Shown: positions 1 through 4,958 of the stretch, one piece after another
How the letters are laid out: every line of letters begins with the position of its first letter
Position numbering within the stretch: position 1 is the first letter of the stretch
Source of the DNA: Pseudonocardia sp.
Lineage (GTDB): Bacteria; Actinomycetota; Actinomycetes; Mycobacteriales; Pseudonocardiaceae
Reading direction: 5' to 3'
DNA length: 5,555 nucleotides
NCBI GenBank assembly: GCA_030453005.1
Contig: JAKDLE010000229.1
Coordinates: 1-5,555 of the forward strand
Program-made: the position numbers and the translations under genes
The notes under the pieces: generated by a model
Told to the model about the DNA's origin: nothing
What the model saw: the letters and a program-made list of their open reading frames with translations, nothing else
Database searches by the model: none

Positions 1-356
1 TCGCCCCTGGCCGCGGTGAGGACATCCGCCACCGTCGGGACGAGGAGCTCGTCGACCACGTCGCGGCTGAACACTCCCCTGGTGAGTTCGATGATCCACT
101 GTTGGACCGCCACAACGGTGTCCGGACCGAACCAGCCACCGACAAAGCCCAGGATGCCGAAGACTCCCAGCAGCAGGGGCGGCAGCGACAGCGTCTGCCA
201 GAACGCCGCGGACGCCGACTCGCTGAGGACGTCGTCGTCCCACGCCCTGGTCAGCGTGCGGCTCACCAGCCGTCGTGTCGCGCGGTCCGGCCGCGACGCG
301 GTCTCGGCACCGGACGTGGCCGCCACCTCCCGCCGGACCTGAGGTATGCCTGTCAT
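1..356 (-). CDS. YihY/BrkB (UPF0761) family inner-membrane protein, 3' end outside the window
   Basis: Reading the minus strand from the ATG at 356-354 gives about 118 residues with no stop before the window edge, so only the N-terminus is seen. After a polar, Arg-rich N-tail (about residues 1-38) comes RAWDDDVLSESASAAFWQTL (residues 37-56), then a hydrophobic helix (about 56-76) with SLPPLLLG, GILGF and GGWFG. The next stretch contains VVDELLVPTVADVL, the soluble segment seen after the first helix in actinobacterial YihY/BrkB proteins. The family is polytopic (usually six helices) and its molecular role is unsettled; older ribonuclease BN labels are wrong. It begins 10 nt after the stop of the DUF3040 gene without an obvious Shine-Dalgarno, so translational coupling within one operon is likely (inference). 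The family call rests on motif recognition by eye. Confidence 0.85.
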   Translation of the reverse strand, partial: MTGIPQVRREVAATSGAETASRPDRATRRLVSRTLTRAWDDDVLSESASAAFWQTLSLPPLLLGVFGILGFVGGWFGPDTVVAVQQWIIELTRGVFSRDVVDELLVPTVADVLTAARG

Positions 357-366
357 CGTGACCGGG

Positions 367-648
367 TCAGCGGTCGCCGTCGATCATCGTTGCGACGCAT
401 CGCAGGGCCACCGGCACGATCAGCAGAAGCACCAGACCGCCGAAGAACATGGCCGGATCAGCGACCACGAGCCCGAGAAGGAGCAGCAGCACCGCCGCCC
501 CGGCGGCCCACCGGACCAACCTGCGCGCCGTTCCCGCTCTCGTGCGCGAGAAGGGCTCGCTCAGGAACGCGTCCAGCCCCGGGTCCTCGGTGCGTAGGGC
601 ATCCTCGATCGCCCGCAGGGCGCGCCGCTCGTGCTGCGTCATCGCCAC
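367..648 (-). CDS. DUF3040 domain membrane protein, 93 aa
   Basis: Small two-helix membrane protein. The N-terminus reads TQHERRALRAIEDALRTEDP (residues 4-23), which is the DUF3040 signature: an amphipathic helix rich in His/Glu/Arg ending in a D-P step. Two hydrophobic segments follow at about 46-63 and 66-83, separated by a short Asp-Pro turn, then a short charged tail. DUF3040 proteins are almost confined to Actinomycetota and have no established biochemical function. Start choice: GTG at 648 lies 9 nt after a GAGGAG sequence (complement of 658-663); the ATG two codons later, at 642, would be 15 nt away, so GTG is preferred. It is probably the first gene of an operon with the YihY/BrkB gene, and it is divergent from the broken lipid-kinase gene to the right. 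Confidence 0.88.
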   Translation of the reverse strand: MAMTQHERRALRAIEDALRTEDPGLDAFLSEPFSRTRAGTARRLVRWAAGAAVLLLLLGLVVADPAMFFGGLVLLLIVPVALRCVATMIDGDR

Positions 649-657
649 GGTGCCACG

Positions 658-663
658 CTCCTC
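658..663 (-). promoter_or_regulatory. Ribosome binding site for the DUF3040 gene
   Basis: The minus strand reads GAGGAG here, 9 nt before the GTG at 648. It decides the start: the alternative ATG at 642 would sit too far away at 15 nt. Confidence 0.6.
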
Positions 664-807
664 ATCCGGGGCCCCGACTTCGCATCGGTCCTAACCGTGC
701 AGGGACGGCCCACGCGGCGCATCACCCGGCGCGGACGACCGGGCGCGCGCGGCGCCCGACCGCGGCCGTTCGGCGGGCGCGAGAGCCAGGGGCCAGGCCG
801 CGGCACT

Positions 808-1322
808 CATCCCGTCCTGCTACAGCGCGGGGACGACCTGCAGGAGCTCGCCGAGCAGGCCGTGGCCGGCGGCGCCGACGTGATCGGGGTGGCCGGCGGG
901 GACGGCTCGCAGGCGCTGGTCGCCGACGTGGCACGGCGCCACGACGTCGCGTTCGTGTGTGCCCGCCGGCACCGGCAACCACTTCGCCCTCGACCTCGGG
1001 CTCGACCGCGCCGACGTCGCCGCCGCACTCGATGCCCTACGGCACGGCCGTCGAGCGGCGTGTCGACCTGGCCCTGCTAGGCGACCGGATCTTCGTCAGC
1101 AACGCCTCGCTCGGCGTGTACGCCACCGTCGTGCAGTCCGAGGCCTACCGCGACGCCAAGCTGGCCACCACCGCGCAGGTCCTGCCCGACCTGCTGGGCC
1201 CCGGCGTGGACCGGTCCGATCTGCGCTACCCCGGACCCGACGGGGAGCCGACACGGCACTGTTGCGCGGTCCGCCTCGGCACACCGGCTCGGCGAACTCA
1301 TGGCGTCACCCCCCGCGGATGA
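808..1322 (+). pseudogene. Frameshifted, truncated diacylglycerol/lipid kinase (YegS/LCB5-type catalytic domain)
   Basis: Three consecutive frames together spell a DAGK catalytic domain. Frame 1 (808 to about 957) gives HPVLLQRGDDLQELAEQAV and then VAGGDGS, the nucleotide-binding GGDGS motif, at 895-909. Frame 2 (959-1036) gives VPAGTGNHFALDLGLDRADV, the conserved PAGT-NHFA block. Frame 3 (1038 to about 1247) gives YGTAVERRVDLALLGDRIFV, then SNASLGVYATVVQSEAYRDA and VLPDLLGP. The first junction (955-961) fits loss of one GT from a GT repeat, or one extra base; the second (CCC at 1035-1037) fits one extra C. The usual N-terminal nucleotide-loop segment and about 100 C-terminal residues are not recognisable, and frame 3 runs through unrelated sequence to a TGA at 1320-1322. 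Members phosphorylate diacylglycerol or related lipids at the membrane; this copy should be inactive as read. If the indels are sequencing errors, a partly intact gene could exist, but the missing ends argue for real decay. Confidence 0.8.
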
Positions 1323-1376
1323 GGGCGATCCGAGGTCGCGGCGCGAGGATCGTCGCGAGTTCAGAGCTTCACGACC

Positions 1377-1460
1377 ATGGAGGCGGTCGACCACTTCGTG
1401 GCCGAAGGCTGTGATCGTCTTCTGGCGGTGCCCGACTCTCGCACACCACAACCGGCGTGA
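1377..1460 (+). other. Possible short ORF (27 codons), possibly the tail of a lost gene
   Basis: In the stretch between the kinase remnant and the SpoIIAA-like gene, an ATG at 1377 opens MEAVDHFVAEGCDRLLAVPD and ends at TGA 1458-1460, 18 nt before the next start. The same frame is open upstream to 1323 and reads VQSFTT just before the Met, which looks protein-like. No Shine-Dalgarno precedes the ATG, and I do not recognise the family. It may be the 3' remnant of a decayed gene or chance. Otherwise nothing identifiable was seen between 1247 and 1467. Confidence 0.2.
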
Positions 1461-1467
1461 CCGGCCC

Positions 1468-1472
1468 AGGAG
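1468..1472 (+). promoter_or_regulatory. Ribosome binding site for the SpoIIAA-like gene
   Basis: AGGAG lies 6 nt before the ATG at 1479, an optimal arrangement that fixes the start of this gene. Confidence 0.65.
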
Positions 1473-1478
1473 AAGACC

Positions 1479-1850
1479 ATGTTCAAGCAGATGTCCGACA
1501 TGCCCCGCGGAACGGTCGGTTTCGAAGCGGTCGGGGAGATCGACGACGACGATTTCGAAGACGTCGTGGCTCCGGTGCTTCGGCAACAGCTCGCCGACGG
1601 GCACAAACTGCGCCTGCTCTACCTCCTCGGGCCGCAGCTGCGGGAGTACGAAGGGGACGCGGCCAAGGAGCAACTGAAGTTCGCTGCCCGCCATGCCACC
1701 GCCTACGAGCGGGTCTGTGTCGTCAGCGACGAGCGCTGGCTCGCGCCGGCACTGCGAGTCCTCTCGGTCCTGCTCCCGGGCAAGTTTCGTGGCTTCCCCG
1801 TTGCCGACCTCGACGCGGCGAGGAGATGGGTAGCGGAGGACCTCGAGTAG
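1479..1850 (+). CDS. SpoIIAA-like STAS-fold protein, 123 aa
   Basis: A complete small soluble protein with the SpoIIAA-like (DUF3478, STAS-related) layout. An N-terminal strand pair (GTVGFEAVGEIDDDDFEDVV, about residues 11-30) is followed by a helix, then a strand KLRLLYLLG (43-51), the segment AKEQLKFAARHATAYERVCV (62-81) with the family's D/E-rich helix and the strand leading to VSDERWL, and a C-terminal GFPVADLDAARRWV that closes with the usual helix. Length matches the family norm of about 120. There is no signal peptide or membrane helix. STAS-like domains act as binding or regulatory modules; the exact partner of this stand-alone group is not established, and the anti-anti-sigma phosphoserine role of true SpoIIAA should not be assumed. 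It is followed by a 203-nt gap before the decarboxylase, so it is probably a separate transcription unit. Confidence 0.9.
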   Translation: MFKQMSDMPRGTVGFEAVGEIDDDDFEDVVAPVLRQQLADGHKLRLLYLLGPQLREYEGDAAKEQLKFAARHATAYERVCVVSDERWLAPALRVLSVLLPGKFRGFPVADLDAARRWVAEDLE

Positions 1851-1928
1851 CCACCGCACGGCGGACTCGCGCTCAACGGTCCCGAACGAGGCGAACCACG
1901 GTAGCGGACATTCACCGGCACCCGGTTG

Positions 1929-1939
1929 TGGTCGTACCA
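1929..1939 (+). promoter_or_regulatory. Candidate GntR/FadR-type operator upstream of the glutamate decarboxylase
   Basis: TGGTCGTACCA is a dyad that matches the TNGTNNNACNA pattern known for FadR-subfamily GntR regulators; one flanking base on each side extends it to GTGGT-CGT-ACCAC (1928-1940). It sits about 115 nt before the decarboxylase ATG, inside the 203-nt non-coding stretch 1851-2053, where a promoter would be expected. No GntR regulator gene is in the window. I see no convincing -35/-10 pair nearby. A match of this size can arise by chance. Confidence 0.33.
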
Positions 1940-2044
1940 CCCAGCGCGGGTGAGCGGGGCGACGGCCGACCCAGCGATGCTGGGCACTCCGACCCGCGAC
2001 GGCACACCATCGACACCGTTGCCGACGGTTTTGACCCAAGACCT

Positions 2045-2051
2045 GGAGGAG
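2045..2051 (+). promoter_or_regulatory. Ribosome binding site for the glutamate decarboxylase
   Basis: GGAGGAG lies directly before the ATG at 2054. The spacer is short (4 nt from the GGAGG core), but no other in-frame start nearby has a better site. It sets the protein start at 2054, although the frame is open far upstream (back to 1457). Confidence 0.65.
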
Positions 2052-2053
2052 AC

Positions 2054-3472
2054 ATGGCCCTGCGCGTGCGCGGACCCGGTGTGGACCTGGATGCCGAGCT
2101 GTCGGTGAACCCGATGTTCGTCCAGTCCGCCGAGGCCGCAGCCGTGCCGAGACACCGGCTCCCGGATGGGCCGATGGCGCCGGCCACGGCCTACCAGATC
2201 GTGCACGACCACCTCATGCTCGACGGGAACGCTCGGCTGAACCTGGCGACGTTCGTGACGACGTGGATGGAGCCGGAGGCCGCACAGCTGATGGCGGAGT
2301 GCGTCGACAAGAACATGATCGACAAGGACGAGTACCCGCAGACGGCGGACCTGGAGATGCGCTGCGTCACCATGTTGGCGCAGCTGTGGAACGCTCCTTC
2401 GACCGGGTCCGCGCCGGGCTGCTCGACCATCGGGTCGAGCGAGGCGGCGATGTTCGCGGGCCTCGCGCTCAAGCGCCGCTGGCAGCAGCGCCGCCGGGCG
2501 GCCGGAGAGGACACGACCCGGCCGAACCTGGTCATGGGGATCAACGTTCAGGTCTGCTGGGAGAAGTTCTGCAACTACTTCGAGGTGGAGCCGCGCTTCG
2601 CTCCGATGGAGGGTGAGCGCTTCCACCTGGGCGCCGAGCAGGCGGTCGCGCTGTGTGACGCGAACACCATCGGGGTCGTCGCCGTGCTCGGCTCCACCTT
2701 CGACGGTAGCTACGAACCGGTCGCCGAGATCGTGGCGGCGTTGGACGAGCTGCAGTCCCGCACCGGACTCGACGTCCCCGTGCACGTCGACGGAGCGTCC
2801 GGCGCGACGATCGCCCCGTTCCTCGATCCCGACCTCAGGTGGGACTTCCGGCTGCCGCGGGTGGCGTCGATCAACACGTCGGGACACAAGTACGGCCTCG
2901 TGTACCCCGGTGTCGGCTGGGTCGTCTGGCGGGACGCCGACGCGCTGCCCGACGAGCTGATCTTCCGGGTCAACTACCTCGGTGGGGAGATGCCGACGCT
3001 CGCGCTGAACTTCTCCCGACCGGGCGGCCAGGTCGTCGCGCAGTACTACACGTTCCTGCGGCTGGGCAGGGAAGGCTTCCGCCTCGTGCAGCAGGAGTGC
3101 CGCGACGTCGCGATGGACACCGCGGACCGGATCGGGCAGCTCGGCCCGTTCCGGCTGCTGACCCGCGGCGACGAGCTGCCGGTGTTCGCGTTCACCCTGC
3201 AGGACGAGATCACGAACTTCACCGTTTTCGACGTCTCGGCCGCCCTGCGGGAACGCGGCTGGCAGGTACCGGCCTACACCTTCCCCGAGAATCGGCAGGA
3301 CCTGGCGGCCCTGCGCGTCGTGATCCGCAATGGCACCGGGCGGGACATGGCCGACATGCTGATCGACGACATCACGCACCTGCTACCGCAGCTGCACAAG
3401 CAGGCCGTGCCGATCCGGGGTGCCGATTCGGCGGGCTTCGACCACTCGTCGGCGCACCGCCGCACGACCTGA
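2054..3472 (+). CDS. gadB: Glutamate decarboxylase (PLP-dependent, group II), 472 aa
   Basis: Converts L-glutamate to GABA and CO2 in the cytoplasm, using one proton per turnover; in bacteria this serves acid resistance or GABA/glutamate metabolism. The full family architecture is visible: an N-terminal segment with LDGNARLNLATFVTTWMEPE (about 56-75), DKNMIDKDEYPQT, the phosphate-binding TIGSSEA (125-131), VQVCWEKF (165-172), the cofactor-ring Asp in HVDGASGA (Asp246), the Schiff-base lysine in SGHKYG (Lys279), and NFSRPGGQVVAQYY. Length is close to the usual 460-470 residues, with nothing missing. Several blocks (VQVCWEKF, SGHKYGLVY, VPAYT, LRVVIRNG) resemble plant and actinobacterial enzymes more than E. 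coli GadB. The C-terminus carries a His-containing tail (FDHSSAHRR); in E. coli a C-terminal His shuts the active site at neutral pH, and whether this tail does so is unknown. The YrhK-like frame starts 11 nt downstream, suggesting co-transcription. No glutamate/GABA antiporter gene is seen. Confidence 0.97.
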   Translation: MALRVRGPGVDLDAELSVNPMFVQSAEAAAVPRHRLPDGPMAPATAYQIVHDHLMLDGNARLNLATFVTTWMEPEAAQLMAECVDKNMIDKDEYPQTADLEMRCVTMLAQLWNAPSTGSAPGCSTIGSSEAAMFAGLALKRRWQQRRRAAGEDTTRPNLVMGINVQVCWEKFCNYFEVEPRFAPMEGERFHLGAEQAVALCDANTIGVVAVLGSTFDGSYEPVAEIVAALDELQSRTGLDVPVHVDGASGATIAPFLDPDLRWDFRLPRVASINTSGHKYGLVYPGVGWVVWRDADALPDELIFRVNYLGGEMPTLALNFSRPGGQVVAQYYTFLRLGREGFRLVQQECRDVAMDTADRIGQLGPFRLLTRGDELPVFAFTLQDEITNFTVFDVSAALRERGWQVPAYTFPENRQDLAALRVVIRNGTGRDMADMLIDDITHLLPQLHKQAVPIRGADSAGFDHSSAHRRTT

Positions 3473-3483
3473 GCCGACCGACG

Positions 3484-4082
3484 GTGTCGCGGTCGGAGCG
3501 CGACCTGTGGACCGGCATCCTGTTCATGGCCGGCTCGTGCTGCTTCGCGTTCGGCGCAGCGCCCGGCCTCTCGGCAGTGCTCCCGGCCGCCGTCATCGGC
3601 TCCGTGTTCTTCATCGGCTCGTTGTTCTTCACCTCGGCCGCGGTCCTGCAGCTCATCACCTCGCTCAGGACCGGGAGCCGGTGACGGCGAGGTGTGGGCC
3701 GCGGCGATCCAGCTGGTCGGCACGGGTCTGGTTCAACGTCAACACGTTCGCCGCGCTGAACACCAGTCTCACGGTGCACCAGCAGGACCTGCGGATCTGG
3801 ACGCCGGACATGATCGGATCGGTCTGCTTCATGGTGTCCAGCGGGCTCGCGCTGAACAGCGTCCGCGGCAGCTGGTGGCGGCGGGGCGGGGACGTGGGCC
3901 GGCGGTCCGCACGGCTGAACCTGCTGGGATCGGTGTTCTTCATGGCGGCCGCGATCGCGGCGTTCGTCCGGCCGTCCACCGGCGACGTCCTCGACGCCAC
4001 CATCGCCAACGGCGGCACCTTCCTCGGCGCCCTGTGCTTCTTCCGGGACGCCCGGCTGCCGCTGGCCCGGCATCGCGAGTAG
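3484..4082 (+). pseudogene. YrhK-like multi-pass membrane protein interrupted by two +1 frameshifts
   Basis: One protein of about 198 aa is spread over three frames. Frame 1 from GTG 3484 gives SRSERDLWTGILFMAGS and GSVFFIGSLFFTSAAVLQLI, ending at a TGA at 3682-3684. Frame 2 (about 3680-3724) continues GDGEVWAAAIQLVGT. Frame 3 from 3726 continues VWFNVNTFAALNTSLTVHQQ, IGSVCFMVSS, LLGSVFFMAAAIAAF and GTFLGALCFF to the TAG at 4080-4082. The second shift is one extra G in GGG (3724-3726), since removing it restores VGTVWFNV; the first is one extra base within about 3672-3680. Removing both leaves 597 nt, exactly divisible by three. Six hydrophobic segments are seen, with a repeated GS-x-x-F-F/M motif suggesting repeated YrhK-type units. 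Function unknown. The GTG is 11 nt after the decarboxylase stop and lacks a good Shine-Dalgarno, so coupling is likely. It could instead be two short products (66 aa, plus a part starting at GTG 3692), or intact if the indels are sequencing errors. Confidence 0.75.
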
Positions 4083-4084
4083 GC

Positions 4085-4123
4085 CCGGGCGCGGGCAGGT
4101 CCGGGCGCGGGCAGGTCCGGGCG
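4085..4123 (+). repeat. 16-bp GC-rich tandem repeat, 2.4 copies
   Basis: The unit CCGGGCGCGGGCAGGT occurs identically at 4085-4100 and 4101-4116, with a partial third copy (first 7 bases) at 4117-4123. It starts 2 nt after the stop of the YrhK-like frame. The copies are perfect, implying recent duplication or slippage. No coding function is seen. Confidence 0.9.
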
Positions 4124-4139
4124 GGCGGCTTCCGCGTAG

Positions 4140-4163
4140 GCCTCGCGTGGCGCACCGCGAGGC
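4140..4163 (+). terminator. Perfect 8-bp hairpin after the decarboxylase/YrhK unit
   Basis: GCCTCGCG (4140-4147) pairs perfectly with CGCGAGGC (4156-4163) around an 8-nt loop. It lies 58 nt after the last stop of the putative decarboxylase operon and before the lipoprotein gene. There is no T-tract, which is common for actinobacterial hairpin terminators. It could alternatively be an operator dyad for the lipoprotein promoter. Confidence 0.45.
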
Positions 4164-4337
4164 GGGTGGCCCGCAGGCCCGACCGCCGCGACCGAGTCGG
4201 TGCGGGCGAACGGTCCCGCTGGCGGTCCGCTGCCGGGACCGGTTCGCGGTCGTTCCCGGCCAGAGGTCGTCGGCGATCCGCGCAGTCCATCCGGAAAGGG
4301 TGACGCTGCACGGGCGTGTCGCGAGCACGGTACCGAC

Positions 4338-4835
4338 ATGATCCGAGCCATCCGGCCGCGCGGCGCGACCGCTGCCCTCCCGCTGTCGCTGGTCCTCCTC
4401 GGCGGTGCCGTTAGCTGTTCCGGCACGTCGACCGACATCCCGCCGTCGGCGCCGCCGGGCCCGTCGACGGCGACCGCCCCGCCGTCGACCGGCGGGTCTG
4501 CGTGTGCCGACCTCGTTGCGAGGGGAGACGACGTCGGCACAGCGGTCAGGCAGCTCGTCGACGGCCAGGGGTCGCGCGATCAGGTCACCGCCGCGGTGGA
4601 GGAGCTCGTGGCCTCGGTGGCCGCGACGCGGGCGTCGTCCAGCGGGGCGAGATCCGAGGCCCTGGACGACGTGCAGGCCGCAGCCGGCGAGCTGCGGTCG
4701 GCACTGCAGGCACAGCCGATCGACCTGGCCGCCGTCCGCGCGGCCGCGCAGGAGAGCATCACGGCGCTGAGGGAGCTCGGCCCGGTGTGTGCCACGGGCA
4801 GCTCCGCGACGCCATCGGTCACGACGACCGGATGA
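4338..4835 (+). CDS. Small predicted lipoprotein, 165 aa, helical domain with two Cys
   Basis: The N-terminus is a lipoprotein signal: basic n-region (MIRAIRPRG), hydrophobic core (ALPLSLVLLGGAV, about 13-25), then SC with the lipidated Cys at residue 27. A Ser/Thr/Pro-rich linker (about 28-54, with PPSAPPGPS) would span the cell wall region. The mature domain (about 55-152) is Ala/Glu/Arg-rich and looks wholly helical (QVTAAVEELVASVAATRA, VQAAAGELRSALQAQ), bounded by Cys56 and Cys151, which could form a disulfide outside the membrane. A short Ser/Thr tail ends it. I do not recognise a named family; many actinobacteria encode lipoproteins of this plan. The ATG at 4338 fits the signal peptide, but no strong Shine-Dalgarno precedes it, so it may be weakly translated or leaderless. 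It stands alone between two possible hairpin terminators. Confidence 0.82.
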   Translation: MIRAIRPRGATAALPLSLVLLGGAVSCSGTSTDIPPSAPPGPSTATAPPSTGGSACADLVARGDDVGTAVRQLVDGQGSRDQVTAAVEELVASVAATRASSSGARSEALDDVQAAAGELRSALQAQPIDLAAVRAAAQESITALRELGPVCATGSSATPSVTTTG

Positions 4836-4855
4836 CGTTCCGGTGAGTCACTCGC

Positions 4856-4878
4856 ACGGCCGGGGCGAGGAGGCCCGT
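4856..4878 (+). terminator. Imperfect hairpin after the lipoprotein gene
   Basis: ACGGCC (4856-4861) can pair with GGCCCGT (4872-4878) with one bulged C, around a 10-nt loop, starting 20 nt after the lipoprotein stop. There is no T-tract, and such pairings are frequent at this GC content, so support is weak. Confidence 0.28.
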
Positions 4879-4942
4879 AAACGTCGGCACCTGGTTCCCG
4901 ACCGCCCGGCGGCCCAGGATGTGCCGCTCTGACGGGCTCCGG

Positions 4943-4957
4943 GCACCGCAGCGGTGC
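4943..4957 (-). terminator. Hairpin directly after the 67-aa minus-strand gene, possibly bidirectional
   Basis: GCACCG (4943-4948) pairs with CGGTGC (4952-4957) around a 3-nt loop; the dyad is perfect over 7 bp if the centre is counted. On the minus strand it begins 1 nt after the stop of the small conserved gene. It lies between convergent genes, so it could stop transcription from both sides. No T-tract. Confidence 0.45.
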
Positions 4958-4958
4958 A

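Noticed and set aside
102..1322. 406-codon plus-strand open frame
   Set aside because: Its first two thirds are Arg/Pro/Ala-rich shadow sequence opposite the YihY and DUF3040 genes. Only the last part (from about 1038) is real, as the third piece of the broken kinase.
2032..2037. TTGACC as a -35 box for the decarboxylase
   Set aside because: It is only about 17 nt before the ATG and adjacent to the ribosome site, so no room remains for a -10 box and a transcribed leader.
1077..2039. 320-codon minus-strand open frame
   Set aside because: It is antisense to the kinase remnant and SpoIIAA-like gene, with no recognisable domain and shadow composition.
1457..2053. Upstream extension of the decarboxylase frame by about 200 codons
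   Set aside because: It overlaps the intact SpoIIAA-like gene and is Arg-rich nonsense; the GGAGGAG and family N-terminus place the start at 2054.
1703..3379. 558-codon open frame on the minus strand opposite the glutamate decarboxylase
   Set aside because: It is an antisense shadow of a highly biased GC-rich gene: Arg/His/Val-rich, with no domain or ribosome site, and it crosses the end of the SpoIIAA-like gene.
3660..3730. Programmed ribosomal frameshifting in the YrhK-like gene
   Set aside because: Neither site has a slippery heptamer or a clear downstream structure, and two shifts in one short gene are very unlikely; indels explain it better.
3372..4540. Long minus-strand frames of 318 and 291 codons
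   Set aside because: They are opposite the YrhK-like and lipoprotein genes, low-complexity Arg/Pro/Ala, and without plausible starts or motifs.
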